A stretch of DNA of 64,000 nucleotides from Sulfurimonas sp. SAG-AH-194-I05 (GTDB lineage: Bacteria > Campylobacterota > Campylobacteria > Campylobacterales > Sulfurimonadaceae). Made by a program: the position numbers and the translations under genes. The notes under the pieces were generated by a model. The model saw only the letters and a program-made list of their open reading frames with translations, was not told the origin of the DNA and did not search any database. Below are positions 53,413-63,920 of this stretch, piece after piece; positions within the stretch are counted from its first letter, which is position 1; every line of letters begins with the position of its first letter. Where the stretch lies: positions 45,957 to 109,956 of the forward strand of contig NZ_JAEMVA010000001.1 in NCBI RefSeq assembly GCF_029215955.1. Direction: 5' to 3'.

Positions 53413-53607
53413 ATGGGAAAAATTTTAATAGTCGATGATTCACATCTTATCCGTTACGTGGCTGAGAGTTCTACTCCTGAAGCAGGTCATGAACCTGTGG
53501 TTGCTGAAGATGGACAAATAGGACAAGCACTTGGTGCAAGAGCTTCGATTCTAAAGCCTTTCAATAGAAAGAAATTTTTTATGGCAGTAAAAAAGCTCAT
53601 TGTGTAG
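53413..53607 (+). pseudogene. Degenerate CheY-like receiver with an in-frame internal deletion
   Basis: The 64-residue frame begins like a normal single-domain receiver (GKILIVDDSHLIRYVAESS, with the Asp pair at 8-9) and ends like one (ALGARASILKPFNRKKFFMAVKKLI, with the Lys-Pro of the signal switch). The middle, about 55-60 residues including the phosphoacceptor Asp and the Thr/Ser switch, is absent, with the junction at about 53510-53530 between near-repeats GGACAAATA and GGACAAGCA. The frame stays open. It sits where a full cheY would be, first in the operon. It is unlikely to be phosphorylated and may be inert. Confidence 0.8.
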
Positions 53608-53620
53608 GTTCTGATAGATT

Positions 53621-53887
53621 ATGATAATAGATAAAAATGAACTTAGTATTTATGATGTTGAAGAGTTACGTAAAGAATTACTTACGCAACTTACGAGCGG
53701 TGAAATAAAGATTGATATATCTCATATAGAAAAAGTAGACATGAGTGTAATACAGCTTTTTATAGCAGCAAAAAAAAGTTGTATAGAATCTTCTATTCTT
53801 TTTCAGCTTAGTAATGCCAGCGAAGAACTACATGCAATTTTCGAACATGCAGGGTGTCTTTCTTTACTTGGAGTCTGTGATGAATGA
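53621..53887 (+). CDS. STAS-domain protein
   Basis: The 88-residue protein is a single STAS domain: an N-terminal strand with LSIYDVEELRKELL, the strand-helix IDISHIEKVDMSVIQLFIAAKKSC, and a C-terminal strand. In anti-sigma antagonists a Ser follows the Asp; here the sequence DMSV has Ser in the right position. Such proteins couple to signalling complexes and are found in chemosensory operons of this phylum. It overlaps cheA by 8 bases (53880-53887). Confidence 0.85.
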   Translation: MIIDKNELSIYDVEELRKELLTQLTSGEIKIDISHIEKVDMSVIQLFIAAKKSCIESSILFQLSNASEELHAIFEHAGCLSLLGVCDE

Positions 53888-56009
53888 AGAACTCGACCTT
53901 TTTATAGAAGATGTTGATGAGCAGTTAACATTAATGGAAGATGCTCTTGTAAGTATGCAGGAAAATGGAGTTAACGATGAAAGTATAGGTGCCCTTTTTC
54001 GTGCGATGCATACTATCAAAGGTACAGCAGGGATGTTTGGATTTAATACTATTGTTAGTTTTGCACATATCGCAGAAAACCTTTTAAGTGATGTACGTGA
54101 AGGAAAAGTCATTTTAACCCCTCAGATGATAGAGACTTTTTTACAGGCTAAAGACCATACACAAAACTTAACTAACCTCGCTGTAAATAATGAAGTAATT
54201 GATACGCAAACACAAAATAAAAATGATGCACTTTTAGAGGTGCTAAAATCTATGTTACCTAATGCTAACAGTAAGGAAGTAGTAAAGAAAGAAGATAGAA
54301 AGATGCAAGTAGATGAGGATGATGGAAGCCAGAAGATTTGGCACATTTCTTTTCGTTTAAAGAGTAACTTTTTTTCTAGTGGTATGGATATTATCAATAT
54401 TCTTAGCTTTTTTAGTATGTTAGGAGAAGTAAAAAATACACTATGCATAGATTCTAAAGTACCAAATTTAGAAAAAATAAATCCTACTGAGTCTTTTATA
54501 GGCTATGAAGTTTTATTTTTAAGTGATTCTAGTCATGCTGACATAGAAGAAATTTTTGCGTTTATTATTAATGATGTTGAACTTGAAATATTTCTTGCAG
54601 ATGATGTAGTTATGCTCGAAGCCTTATGTAACAAAGAAGAAGGTTTAAAAGAAAAATTGATTTCTGCTGGTTTTGAGTTTGTAGAAAAAATACAAAAAAA
54701 CACTTCAGATAAAGAGAAAAATTTCACTGAAGAAGCAGTCTTCGTTGAAGAAAGGATCTTGACTGAAGAACCTTGTACCATCCAAAAACACGTAACACAA
54801 GAGCTTCCTTCTATACAAGAAGCCCAGGGTATTACTAAAAAAGATATAAGTAAAAACTTTTCCCTTCGAGTTGATTCAAATAAAATAGACCAACTTATTA
54901 ATCAAATTTCAGAGATGGTTATTGCAAATGCTAAAGTCTCCCAAAGGGCTGACACTCTTGATGATAATGAACTCAGTGAATCAGCTATTATTTTAAGCGA
55001 TATGCTTGAAGAAATTAGAACAAGTGTAATGAACATAAGAATGGTGCAAGTGGGAGACAGTTTTAACAAGTTTAAAAGAATTGTCAATGATGTTGCAAAA
55101 AAAGTTTCCAAAGAAATTGAGTTTAGCATTATTGGTGGTGAAACAGAACTTGACAAGATGGTTGTAGAAAAAATCTCAGATCCATTAATGCATATGCTAA
55201 GAAACTCTATTGACCATGGTATCGAAACACCAGAGGAAAGAAAGTCTCTTGGAAAAAGTAAAAAAGGGAATGTGACACTTAAAACGTATCCAGATGCAGG
55301 AACTATAGTAATTGAGATAAGCGATGATGGTCGAGGACTTTCTAGGGATAAAATTTTAGCAAAAGCGATAGCCAGCGGCTTAGTGAATGAAAGTAATACT
55401 TTAAAGGATAAAGAGATATACAACCTTATTTTTTCAGCAGGTCTGTCCACTGCCGAAAAAGTCTCTAGCATATCTGGCCGTGGAGTAGGAATGGACGTTG
55501 TCAAGCGTAATATAGAAGCACTTCGAGGGACAGTAGAGATAGACTCCAAAGCAGGTGAAGGGAGTCTTTTTACGATTAGACTTCCTCTAACTCTCGCTAT
55601 TATTGATGGTTTTTTAGTTCAATCAGGGAACACTAAATATATTATTCCATTAGAAATGATTCAGGAATGTATAGAGCTTGATGCATCGCATAAAAAAGAG
55701 ATGGATGGGAATGCCTATATAAACTTGCGTGATTCTATTCTTCCTCTTGTAGATGTACGAAACTACTTTAATGAAGAAAAAACAAAAAGTATTAGGGAAA
55801 ATATTGTAGTTGTTCGTTATGGTGATTATAAAATAGGAATGATGGTAGATGAACTTTTTGGGGAGTTCCAAACAGTTATAAAACCACTTGGAGAAGTTTT
55901 TTCTAATGTTCCCGGTATAAGTGGTGGAACCATATTAGGCAGTGGTGAAATAGCCTTAATTTTCGACATTCCAAAACTTATGGAACATAAAATCAGAGAA
56001 ATAAAATAA
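53880..56009 (+). CDS. cheA: Chemotaxis histidine kinase CheA
   Basis: I choose ATG 53880, with GGAG upstream, overlapping the STAS gene by 8 bases. The 709-residue kinase has an Hpt domain with the phosphorylated His44 (RAMHTIKGT), a divergent long linker (about 120-320; no clear P2 CheY-binding domain), dimerisation P3, the ATP-binding P4 domain (N box [30 protein letters not shown]), and a CheW-like P5 domain at the end. It autophosphorylates and donates to CheB, CheV or the receiver proteins. The whole cheA-cheB operon follows. Confidence 0.96.
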   Translation: MNEELDLFIEDVDEQLTLMEDALVSMQENGVNDESIGALFRAMHTIKGTAGMFGFNTIVSFAHIAENLLSDVREGKVILTPQMIETFLQAKDHTQNLTNLAVNNEVIDTQTQNKNDALLEVLKSMLPNANSKEVVKKEDRKMQVDEDDGSQKIWHISFRLKSNFFSSGMDIINILSFFSMLGEVKNTLCIDSKVPNLEKINPTESFIGYEVLFLSDSSHADIEEIFAFIINDVELEIFLADDVVMLEALCNKEEGLKEKLISAGFEFVEKIQKNTSDKEKNFTEEAVFVEERILTEEPCTIQKHVTQELPSIQEAQGITKKDISKNFSLRVDSNKIDQLINQISEMVIANAKVSQRADTLDDNELSESAIILSDMLEEIRTSVMNIRMVQVGDSFNKFKRIVNDVAKKVSKEIEFSIIGGETELDKMVVEKISDPLMHMLRNSIDHGIETPEERKSLGKSKKGNVTLKTYPDAGTIVIEISDDGRGLSRDKILAKAIASGLVNESNTLKDKEIYNLIFSAGLSTAEKVSSISGRGVGMDVVKRNIEALRGTVEIDSKAGEGSLFTIRLPLTLAIIDGFLVQSGNTKYIIPLEMIQECIELDASHKKEMDGNAYINLRDSILPLVDVRNYFNEEKTKSIRENIVVVRYGDYKIGMMVDELFGEFQTVIKPLGEVFSNVPGISGGTILGSGEIALIFDIPKLMEHKIREIK

Positions 56010-56022
56010 AAAAGGATACATA

Positions 56023-57480
56023 ATGGCAAAAGACTTAAAAAAAGAGTATAAAAAGCTTAAAAAAGAGAACAAAAAGTTAAAAGCTGGATACCAGCAGTTA
56101 GTAGATGAGATTGCTCTCTTAAGAGGTGGTGTAGTTGCCTTATCCAATGGGGATTTCAATGCAGAGATTCCTCAAGTATCAGGAGAGTTAGATGAAATTT
56201 CTAAGTCTACAAGACTTCTTCAAAGCTTGCTTTTGAAACTCATAGATGATTCAAACATGATGAACAAAGAAGCCTTAAAAGGAAATCTTGATATTGCTAT
56301 TGATGAAGGACAATATCTAGGAGATTTCACCAAAATAGCTGGAGGGATTAATACCTTTGCTGCTCAAATGAGAAATACTTTCTTAGATGTGAATGATAAG
56401 CTAGATAAACTAAGTAATGGAGATTTGTCAACAAGAATCACAAACGATTATAAAGGGGCTTTTTTAGTAGCAAAAAATGCTACAAATGGTATAGCAATTA
56501 CCCTACAAGACCTGTTTAAAGAATCTGGGGATGTCCTTGAGCGTATGTCCAATGGGGATATGACATCAAGAATAGAAAAAAATTTTGTAGGTGATTTTAC
56601 TCTCATTAAAACCGCTACAAATTCAGTCGCAGATAAACTTCAAAACATTGTCGGTCGTATTAACAATGGGGTTACAGAAATTAGTTCAGCCTCGGTACAA
56701 GTAAATGCTTCTTCTCAGTCTTTATCTCAAGGTGCAACAGAACAAGCCTCTTCACTTGAAGAAACAAGTGCTGCCTTAGAAGAAATGAGTGGAAGCGTAG
56801 CAGAATCTGCAAAAAATGCTCAAAAAACGAATGACTTAGCAGAAGATGCCTCAAGTATGGCTATAGAAGGTGGAGAAGCAGTAACACAAACAGTTGTAGC
56901 CATGAAAACTATTTCAGAAAAAATATCAATTATTGAAGATATTGTGTATCAAACAAACCTTCTTGCTCTTAATGCTGCCATAGAAGCAGCTCGAGCGGGT
57001 GAACATGGAAAAGGATTTGCAGTTGTTGCGGCTGAGGTGAGAAAACTGGCTAAAAGAAGTCAAATAGCAGCGCAAGAGATTAGTACAATCACAACAAACA
57101 GTGTTAAAATATCTGAGCGTGCTGGAGAACTTATTGATAGTGTAGTTCCTAAAATTCAAGAAACAGCCGAGCTTATAAAAGACATAGCAAATGCCGCCAA
57201 AGAGCAAGATATAGGTCTTGGTCAAATAAACACAGCAATGACACAACTCGATAGAGTAACCCAAACAAATGCAGCTTCATCTCAAGAAATGGCAGCTTCA
57301 AGCGAGCAGTTAAGATCCCAGGCAAGTATGCTAAATAAAATGATGAACTTCTTTAAAGTAGCCCAAGGAGATATGTTTAGCACTCCTGTACCATTAGGGA
57401 AAACACAAGTATCTACAACAGATGGAACACCTCAGATTTCTTCCACTTCTTTAGATTTACGTGATTTTGATAGATACTAA
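56023..57480 (+). CDS. Soluble methyl-accepting chemotaxis protein with tandem HAMP-like domains
   Basis: The 485-residue chemoreceptor has no transmembrane segment: it begins with a Lys-rich coiled coil, then repeated HAMP-like modules ([34 protein letters not shown], each with N-G-D), and ends with the MCP hairpin ([38 protein letters not shown]). It is thus a cytoplasmic receptor whose input must come through HAMP-like helices or a partner. The C-terminus lacks a typical NWETF CheR-tether. It lies directly after cheA, so it is the cognate receptor of this array. Confidence 0.9.
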   Translation: MAKDLKKEYKKLKKENKKLKAGYQQLVDEIALLRGGVVALSNGDFNAEIPQVSGELDEISKSTRLLQSLLLKLIDDSNMMNKEALKGNLDIAIDEGQYLGDFTKIAGGINTFAAQMRNTFLDVNDKLDKLSNGDLSTRITNDYKGAFLVAKNATNGIAITLQDLFKESGDVLERMSNGDMTSRIEKNFVGDFTLIKTATNSVADKLQNIVGRINNGVTEISSASVQVNASSQSLSQGATEQASSLEETSAALEEMSGSVAESAKNAQKTNDLAEDASSMAIEGGEAVTQTVVAMKTISEKISIIEDIVYQTNLLALNAAIEAARAGEHGKGFAVVAAEVRKLAKRSQIAAQEISTITTNSVKISERAGELIDSVVPKIQETAELIKDIANAAKEQDIGLGQINTAMTQLDRVTQTNAASSQEMAASSEQLRSQASMLNKMMNFFKVAQGDMFSTPVPLGKTQVSTTDGTPQISSTSLDLRDFDRY

Positions 57481-57488
57481 GAAAAAAA

Positions 57489-57986
57489 ATGAGTGTAGAT
57501 GAAAGTGAAGTAAATATTGAAAATAATATTGGTGAAGAACAGTATCTGTTTTTTTTAGTTGCTGGCGTATTGTATGGTATTGAAGCACTTAAAGCACAGG
57601 AAATTGTAGAGTATAGTAGCATTACGAAGGTTCCTATGATACGTTCTTTTGTGAAGGGCGTAACGAATATTAGAGGAAATATCGTTCCCGTTATTGACCT
57701 TCTTGAGCGCTTTGAACTTGGAAAAACGAAGATAACAGGTAAAACCTCTATCGTTGTTGTAAACCATGCTAAAGAAGAGGGTGTTATGCCCATAGGGATT
57801 ATAATTGACGAAGTATATGAAGTTGATAGTATAGATATCGCAAAGTTAAGAAAAGCACCTGAATTTGGTTCGAAAATTGACCCGAAGTTTATTCTTCATA
57901 TGGGTAAATATGAACAAGAGTATATCGCAATTTTAAATACAAAGACTATTTTAAATATTGATGCACTCTCGCAACTAGAAGAATAA
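57489..57986 (+). CDS. cheW: CheW adaptor protein
   Basis: The 165-residue protein links CheA to the receptor. It has the CheW beta-barrel pattern (YLFFLVAGVLYGIEALKAQEIVEY, VPMIRSFVKGVTNIRGNIVPVIDLLERF with the conserved Arg/Gly segment). AAGAAAA precedes the ATG; the gene is 8 bases from the MCP gene and 13 from cheV. It is likely cytoplasmic, in a receptor array. Confidence 0.95.
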   Translation: MSVDESEVNIENNIGEEQYLFFLVAGVLYGIEALKAQEIVEYSSITKVPMIRSFVKGVTNIRGNIVPVIDLLERFELGKTKITGKTSIVVVNHAKEEGVMPIGIIIDEVYEVDSIDIAKLRKAPEFGSKIDPKFILHMGKYEQEYIAILNTKTILNIDALSQLEE

Positions 57987-57999
57987 AAAGAGTAGTAAT

Positions 58000-58941
58000 A
58001 TGCAAGAATATGATGAAGATATAGAAGAAATACTTGAAGATGATGATGATGAGCTAGACCTTATTGCTTTGGTCAGCGCAAATGCAAATGACACAAGTCA
58101 GTATCTTGTTTTTGAAGGAAGCGATAATCAATTTTACGCTAAAAATGTCTCAAAAATAAAAGAGCTTCTTGTTTATAAAGATATAAATATTGCCAGAACA
58201 AATAGCGATGGACTTGTTGTGGGTACAGCCGATATCCGTGGGAATATGACAACAATAATCAACTTTGATAAATGGTTTGGAAGTGAAGTATTAGATGACA
58301 GTGCGTATGAACTTATAATTCTTGCTCATTACGGTGGGCATAGACTAGGTATCGTAGTAAAAAGAGTTGAGTATATAGTAAATATTCCTCCTGATACCAT
58401 GACAGATAACTCAGATAATGATGATAAAACATCTTTTATTACAAAAGTAAACATCGGGAAGAAGAAAGAATTATGCCTTATCTTTGATAGTGATAAAATG
58501 CTCTTAGATGTTTTTGACACAATTGACACACAAGCGATGGATGACACTCAAAAAATTGAAGAAGTAAATAATGATAAACTTGTTTTGTTTGCTGATGATA
58601 GTCGTTTTATTCGTAAAATGACAGAATCTCTTTTTATAAAAATGGGATTGAAATATAAAATATATGAAAATGGACAACTTTTACTTGAGGGAATCGCAAA
58701 TATACCAGCAGAGGAAATAACACTTTTTATAACTGACCTAGAGATGCCTGTACTCTCCGGCAGAGAGGTTATAGATAACATACGAAAGGATAAAAAGTAT
58801 AATGATATCAACATTATAGTCCATACAAATATGTCCAATGATACTATGGCGGATTCTCTGTTAGAAGCTGGTGCGCAAGATATTATAGGTAAAGTAAATA
58901 TGCTTGCGCTGAGTGAAGCAATTAAGAAGTATATGGTTTAA
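58000..58941 (+). CDS. cheV: CheV (CheW domain fused to a receiver domain)
   Basis: The 313 residues have a very acidic N-terminus (YDEDIEEILEDDDDELD), a CheW-like domain (about 25-180) and a C-terminal receiver (about 190-313) with phosphoacceptor Asp in FITDLEMPVLSG, an N-terminal acidic pair (FADDSRF) and the switch Thr/Lys (VHTN, IGKVN). CheV adapts the array by phosphorylation. It may act as a phosphate sink now that this operon's CheY is degenerate. Confidence 0.93.
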   Translation: MQEYDEDIEEILEDDDDELDLIALVSANANDTSQYLVFEGSDNQFYAKNVSKIKELLVYKDINIARTNSDGLVVGTADIRGNMTTIINFDKWFGSEVLDDSAYELIILAHYGGHRLGIVVKRVEYIVNIPPDTMTDNSDNDDKTSFITKVNIGKKKELCLIFDSDKMLLDVFDTIDTQAMDDTQKIEEVNNDKLVLFADDSRFIRKMTESLFIKMGLKYKIYENGQLLLEGIANIPAEEITLFITDLEMPVLSGREVIDNIRKDKKYNDINIIVHTNMSNDTMADSLLEAGAQDIIGKVNMLALSEAIKKYMV

Positions 58942-58950
58942 TATATAGCA

Positions 58951-59748
58951 ATGATTTTAGCTGAAAATGAATTTATTACTATTCAAAAACTTATATCGAG
59001 AGAAGTTGGCATAGACTTATCTCATTCTAAAAAATTACTAGTGCAGACAAGGTTACTTAAAAGACTTTTGTATTACAAATTTGATAATTATTTAGATTAT
59101 ATTCGACTTATTCAAATAAATCCACAAGAAAGAATCGAGATGATAAATCTCATTACTACAAATGAGACGTATTTTTTTAGAGAAATTGAGCATTTTGAGT
59201 ATTTACAAAAATATATTATTCCAAAGCATCCTTTTAAAAAGAAGTTTCGTTTTTGGAGTGCAGCTGCCTCCGTTGGTGCTGAAGCATACTCAATTGCAAT
59301 GCTTTTAGATAAAACAATGGCAAGAAGTGACTGGGAGATTGTAGCAACGGATATAAATACCGATGTAATTCAACAAGCCAAAGTAGGCCTTTACCCTGAA
59401 AAATGGGCAGATAAAATCCCCTTAGAGCTAAAAAAAGCATATTGCTTAAAAGGCCGTGCTAAACATGCAGGACAGTTTCTGATGGATAGGGGACTTATTG
59501 AAAATATGGACTTTAGTGTAGGAAATCTTATGAAAACTAATACTAAAATAGGAAGATTTGATGTTATTTTCTTGCGTAATGTACTCATCTATTTTGATAC
59601 ACAAACGAAGCAGATGGTTGTTGATAATGTATTGAGAAACCTTAAAGTTGGTGGTTATTTGTTCATCTCACTTACTGAAAATCTCAATATGATTCAAATA
59701 GCATCATTAAAAAATATAGAAACTTCCATATACAAGAAGATAAAATGA
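58951..59748 (+). CDS. cheR: Chemotaxis protein methyltransferase CheR
   Basis: CheR transfers methyl groups from SAM to receptor glutamates. The 265 residues have the N-terminal helical domain (RLLKRLLYYKFDNYLDYIRLI), NETYFFRE, the SAM-binding FWSAAASVGAEAYSIAMLL, which differs from the usual GEEPYS by Ala and Ala around the Glu, and FDVIFLRNVLIYFD, typical of CheR. It lies between cheV and the REC-GGDEF gene. Confidence 0.93.
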   Translation: MILAENEFITIQKLISREVGIDLSHSKKLLVQTRLLKRLLYYKFDNYLDYIRLIQINPQERIEMINLITTNETYFFREIEHFEYLQKYIIPKHPFKKKFRFWSAAASVGAEAYSIAMLLDKTMARSDWEIVATDINTDVIQQAKVGLYPEKWADKIPLELKKAYCLKGRAKHAGQFLMDRGLIENMDFSVGNLMKTNTKIGRFDVIFLRNVLIYFDTQTKQMVVDNVLRNLKVGGYLFISLTENLNMIQIASLKNIETSIYKKIK

Positions 59749-59788
59749 AAAAAATTGAAACAATTTTAGAAGGATAGGACTTTTTTTA

Positions 59789-61054
59789 ATGGATAAAACA
59801 AAAATAATTTTACTGGTCTCAGATGAAGTATATGTAGGTACCTTAGTCACGATTTTAAAAGAAAGCCTCTCGAATGTAGAAGTTATACATACAAACAATG
59901 TGATAAAAGCAAGTGGATTCTTAGCAGATAAAAGTCTTGATATTCAAGTGTGTATTGTTGATTTAAATGTTTCTTCAATGTTATTTAAAATTCTTGATAA
60001 CATGTCCATATCAAGCCTACTTATAGTCAATGAGATGAATAAAAAAGCATATACAAACTTAGAAAAATATACTTTTTCTGATTATGTCAGTACTGCGTCA
60101 CATGATTATTTAAACCAAATACTGAGTGGGGTATCTCGCATACTTAAAAACTATACAGCAAATATTTTAATTGTTGATGATTCTAAAGTTCAGTTACAAG
60201 TAGCAGTACTTATATTGGAAAATCAAAATCTCAGTGTTCATACTGCTTCTAATGGTGAAGAAGCTCTTAATATGATTAAAAAAGGCGATATTAAATTTTC
60301 TTTAGTTTTAACAGATTACAATATGCCTGTGATGGATGGCTTAGAACTCACTTTTGCTTTAAGAAAACTTTATGCAAAAGATGAACTAGGAATTATTGCA
60401 TTAAGTGGTAGTGATTCGGTTGATGTGATTGCCAAGTTTCTTAAAATGGGAGCGAATGATTTTATAACTAAACCCTATTCTGACATAGAAGTAACAACAA
60501 GAATAAACTCCAATCTTGAGACTTTAGATTTATTTGAGGCAAGCCGAAACTTGGCAAATAGAGACTATATGACAGGTGCGTACAATCGTCGCTTCTTTTT
60601 TGAAAGTGGCAATGCGATTTTTCATAAAGCGCAGCGTTCTAATAGGGATTTGTGCGTAGCAATGTTCGATATAGATAAATTTAAAAATATAAATGATACG
60701 TATGGACATGATGTAGGTGATGAAGCGATTAAAGAGATTGTAAAAATTTTAGATGTAAATTTAAGAACATCAGACCTGATGGCACGTTTTGGTGGTGAAG
60801 AATTTTGTGTTTTACTTGAAGAGATTAGTTTAGAAGATGTCAAGATTTTATTTGAAAAAATACGAATTTCATTTGAAGAAAATATACTTAAAACAGCAGG
60901 ACTTGAGATTAAGTTTACTGTTTCTATTGGGGTGAAATATGGACTTGGGAAGGACTTAGAAGAAATGATTAAGCATTCAGATGATGGACTATACTTTTGT
61001 AAAAATAATGGAAGAAATCAAGTAGCCATTAATGTTGAGCCTTTGAATGATTAA
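59789..61054 (+). CDS. Response regulator with two receiver domains and a GGDEF domain
   Basis: The 421-residue protein has a degenerate first receiver-like domain (about 1-115; the acidic pair is reduced to SD), a second receiver (about 125-250: ILIVDDSKVQLQ with phosphoacceptor in LTDYNMPVMDG and TKPYSDIE) and a C-terminal GGDEF domain with an intact active site (ARFGGEEF). An RxxD inhibitory site (RTSD) lies five residues before it. It should make c-di-GMP in response to phosphorylation, most likely by CheA of this operon. CheB overlaps its end by 8 bases. Confidence 0.93.
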   Translation: MDKTKIILLVSDEVYVGTLVTILKESLSNVEVIHTNNVIKASGFLADKSLDIQVCIVDLNVSSMLFKILDNMSISSLLIVNEMNKKAYTNLEKYTFSDYVSTASHDYLNQILSGVSRILKNYTANILIVDDSKVQLQVAVLILENQNLSVHTASNGEEALNMIKKGDIKFSLVLTDYNMPVMDGLELTFALRKLYAKDELGIIALSGSDSVDVIAKFLKMGANDFITKPYSDIEVTTRINSNLETLDLFEASRNLANRDYMTGAYNRRFFFESGNAIFHKAQRSNRDLCVAMFDIDKFKNINDTYGHDVGDEAIKEIVKILDVNLRTSDLMARFGGEEFCVLLEEISLEDVKILFEKIRISFEENILKTAGLEIKFTVSIGVKYGLGKDLEEMIKHSDDGLYFCKNNGRNQVAINVEPLND

Positions 61055-62111
61055 GCTTTTTATTATTGATGACTCTGCCTTAGTTCGTAATGAGTTAAAG
61101 AAAATTTTTACAGTCGCACATGATATAGAGATTATAGGAAGTGCGGCTAATCCCGTAGATGCATTTGATGTATTTAAAAGAACAGGTCTTCCTGATGTTT
61201 TTATTCTTGATATTGAGATGCCTAAGATGGATGGACTCACCTTCTTAGAAATGATTGCCAAGCAAAAGCCTATACCTACTATAATATGCTCTACTCTTGT
61301 TACTAGAGGGAGCAGTTCTGCTATTGACGCGCTAAGAATGGGTGCGGTGGACATTGTTCTTAAACCAACTTCAGATATAAAGCTATTTTTTGGGCAAAGG
61401 AGTGTAGAGTTTATATCTAAAGTACGTATAGCTTCTTTATCTAGGGCAACATTTATCCCAAATATTCGTCGTATTAGCGATAGTAAAGTTCTTACAATGG
61501 AGCAAGTATCTAGTAGTATTAAGGTTGCAAGCTCCCTTCCCCCCTCAAAAAAAATCATAGCAATGGGTTCTTCAACGGGTGGGGTTCAAGTCCTTGAAGA
61601 AATTCTTGTACAACTTGAAGTAAACCATCCTCCTATTGTTATAGTACAGCACATGCCAGCAGGTTTTACGACATCTTTTGCAAACAGATTAAATGAAATC
61701 CTTCCTTCTTCTAATGTAAAAGAAGCGCAAGATGGGGATAGCCTTATACATGGTAGAATTTTAATCGCTCCAGGAGATATGCATATGGAAGTACAAAAGA
61801 GTGGCTTCCAGTACAAAGTAGTACTCAAAAATTATCCAAAAGTGAATTCGCATAAACCAAGCGTGAATGTACTCTTCCGCTCTATGAGTAGAAATGTTGG
61901 ACTCTTTGGAATAGGCTTTCTTTTAACTGGAATGGGTGATGATGGAGCAACAGAACTTTTGGCTATGAAGAATGCTGGAGCAGCTACGTATGCTCAAGAT
62001 GAAAAGAGTTCCATAGTCTATGGAATGCCTCAAAAAGCAGTAAATTTAGGCGCAGTAAAAGCAAGTGTAGGCTTAGCTGAAATAGCGAAAATTATAAATG
62101 CTGCACACTAA
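61047..62111 (+). CDS. cheB: Chemotaxis methylesterase CheB
   Basis: CheB removes receptor methyl groups when phosphorylated. The 354 residues have a receiver (about 1-115: LFIIDDSALVRNEL, phosphoacceptor in FILDIEMPKMDG) and the methylesterase domain with the Ser-His-Asp triad in GSSTGGVQVL, VQHMPAGFT and GMGDDGATELL. The start overlaps the previous stop by 8 bases. With CheR it completes the adaptation system. Confidence 0.96.
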   Translation: MIKLFIIDDSALVRNELKKIFTVAHDIEIIGSAANPVDAFDVFKRTGLPDVFILDIEMPKMDGLTFLEMIAKQKPIPTIICSTLVTRGSSSAIDALRMGAVDIVLKPTSDIKLFFGQRSVEFISKVRIASLSRATFIPNIRRISDSKVLTMEQVSSSIKVASSLPPSKKIIAMGSSTGGVQVLEEILVQLEVNHPPIVIVQHMPAGFTTSFANRLNEILPSSNVKEAQDGDSLIHGRILIAPGDMHMEVQKSGFQYKVVLKNYPKVNSHKPSVNVLFRSMSRNVGLFGIGFLLTGMGDDGATELLAMKNAGAATYAQDEKSSIVYGMPQKAVNLGAVKASVGLAEIAKIINAAH

Positions 62112-62128
62112 TATGAAAGGATATAATA

Positions 62129-63895
62129 ATGAAAAGATATAAAATTTTAATTGTTGAAGACTCTAAATTAGTTTCTAAAATAGTTTATAAACACTTAGAT
62201 GCTTATGGTTATATATGCGATCAGGCAATGTCATTTGAGAAAGCAAGAGAATATTTAAGTGAGAAAGAATATGATTTTATTATCTTAGACTTGCACTTAC
62301 CAGATGCTTATGGTGAAGAGCTTGTCTATAAAGTTATGAAAAGATCTAAGGCTAAAATACTCGTTCTTACAGCAGAAAAAGATCTTGAACTGCGAGAGGC
62401 TCTTTATAAAGATGGAATACTTGACTATTTGATTAAAGACAAACACTTTAATGATAGCATACGAAGTATGCATAATACTATGCAGACAATTTGGGATAAC
62501 GAAAGATTCACCGTTCTTTCTATTGAAGACTCACGGTATATGAGAGAACAGGTTAGTAAAGTTTTAAGTGTAAGAAATTATAATGTTCTTTCAGCTAGAG
62601 ATGCGAAGCAGGGTATGACATTTTTAACAGAAAATACAATAAATGTAATTGTATTAGACATAGAACTTCCAGATAGAAATGGAATGGATGTTTTACGAGA
62701 GTTAAAAAACCAAGAAAGATATGCCCATATTCCTGTGATGGTACTCTCAGGTTCTTCAAACCAAGAAACTATTCGGGAATGCTTGAAAATAGGTGCCTTT
62801 GATTTTATACATAAGCCTTTTAATATTGAAGAGTTTGTATTAAAAATTGATAGAGCTATTTCGATTAATAAAAAAGATGTAGAACTTCTCTCTTTAAATA
62901 ATTTACTCCAGCATAACCTAGATGAGACTAGTCTTATTGCTAGAGAGTATCAAGATGCTATTAACAAAAGTAATATTTTATCACATTGTGATATTAACCA
63001 TAAAATAACAGCCTTTAATGAAAAATTTAAAGATATTTGTGGGTTTAAAGGAAATGAAAGTATAGGTAAGACTCATGAAGAACTATCGAGTTCGGATACA
63101 TTCTCTAAAGTATATGCAGAAATAATAAAAACCATTGAAAATGGTAATGTATGGACGGGTAAGATTACAGGAAAAAAGAGAAATGGTAGCTTGTACTATA
63201 CGGAAACTACAGTCATGCCTATCTATGACATGAATAAAAATATTATTGAGTATTTATGGATGAGTTCAGATATTACAGTAATTATGAATATTCATTATGA
63301 GATAGAAGAAACGCAAAAAGAAATGATTTATAAAATGGGTGAAATCGCTGAGAGTCGTTCAGAAGAAACAGGAAATCATGTTAAAAGAGTTGCTTTATGT
63401 TCAAAAGAACTAGCATTATTAGCAGGAGTGAGTGATACTGACGCACAAGTTTTATACCATGCTTCACCTATGCACGATATTGGTAAAGTTGCGATACCTG
63501 ATAATATTTTACAAAAACCAGGAAAACTTAATCCTGAAGAATGGGTTATTATGCAAACACATGCAAGTATAGGCTACCAACTTTTTAAAGATTCTAAAAG
63601 ACCAATCCTTCAAGCATCCGCGATAGTTGCATATACGCATCACGAAAAATGGGATGGTTCAGGGTATCCAAATGCCTTACAAGGTGAAGACATTCATATC
63701 TTTGGTCGCTTGACTGCTATTGCAGATGTATTTGATGCACTAGCAAGCGATAGAGTATATAAAAAAGCATGGAAGGATGCAGATATTAAAGCTTTTTTCA
63801 TAGAAAATTCAGGAACGCACTTTGATCCAAATATAACAAAAATATTCTTAGAAAATTTTAGTCTCTTCTTAGGTATTCGAGAACGTTACAGGTAA
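62129..63895 (+). CDS. Response regulator REC-REC-PAS-HD-GYP
   Basis: The 588-residue protein carries two receivers (VEDSKLVSK with Asp in FIILDLHLPDAYG, and IEDSRYMRE with VIVLDIELPDRNG), a PAS domain (about 285-395) and an HD-GYP phosphodiesterase domain with HDIGKVAIPDN and HHEKWDGSGYPNALQGE, the metal-binding His/Asp and GYP loop all intact. It should break down c-di-GMP. It follows cheB by 17 bases, so the operon ends with the opposite activity to its GGDEF protein. Confidence 0.93.
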   Translation: MKRYKILIVEDSKLVSKIVYKHLDAYGYICDQAMSFEKAREYLSEKEYDFIILDLHLPDAYGEELVYKVMKRSKAKILVLTAEKDLELREALYKDGILDYLIKDKHFNDSIRSMHNTMQTIWDNERFTVLSIEDSRYMREQVSKVLSVRNYNVLSARDAKQGMTFLTENTINVIVLDIELPDRNGMDVLRELKNQERYAHIPVMVLSGSSNQETIRECLKIGAFDFIHKPFNIEEFVLKIDRAISINKKDVELLSLNNLLQHNLDETSLIAREYQDAINKSNILSHCDINHKITAFNEKFKDICGFKGNESIGKTHEELSSSDTFSKVYAEIIKTIENGNVWTGKITGKKRNGSLYYTETTVMPIYDMNKNIIEYLWMSSDITVIMNIHYEIEETQKEMIYKMGEIAESRSEETGNHVKRVALCSKELALLAGVSDTDAQVLYHASPMHDIGKVAIPDNILQKPGKLNPEEWVIMQTHASIGYQLFKDSKRPILQASAIVAYTHHEKWDGSGYPNALQGEDIHIFGRLTAIADVFDALASDRVYKKAWKDADIKAFFIENSGTHFDPNITKIFLENFSLFLGIRERYR

Positions 63896-63920
63896 ATTGA
63901 AAAAGAACGAGGCAGATAGT

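Noticed and set aside
54902..55549. 215-residue minus-strand ORF within cheA
   Set aside because: It is the antisense of the conserved CheA kinase domain and has no family features.
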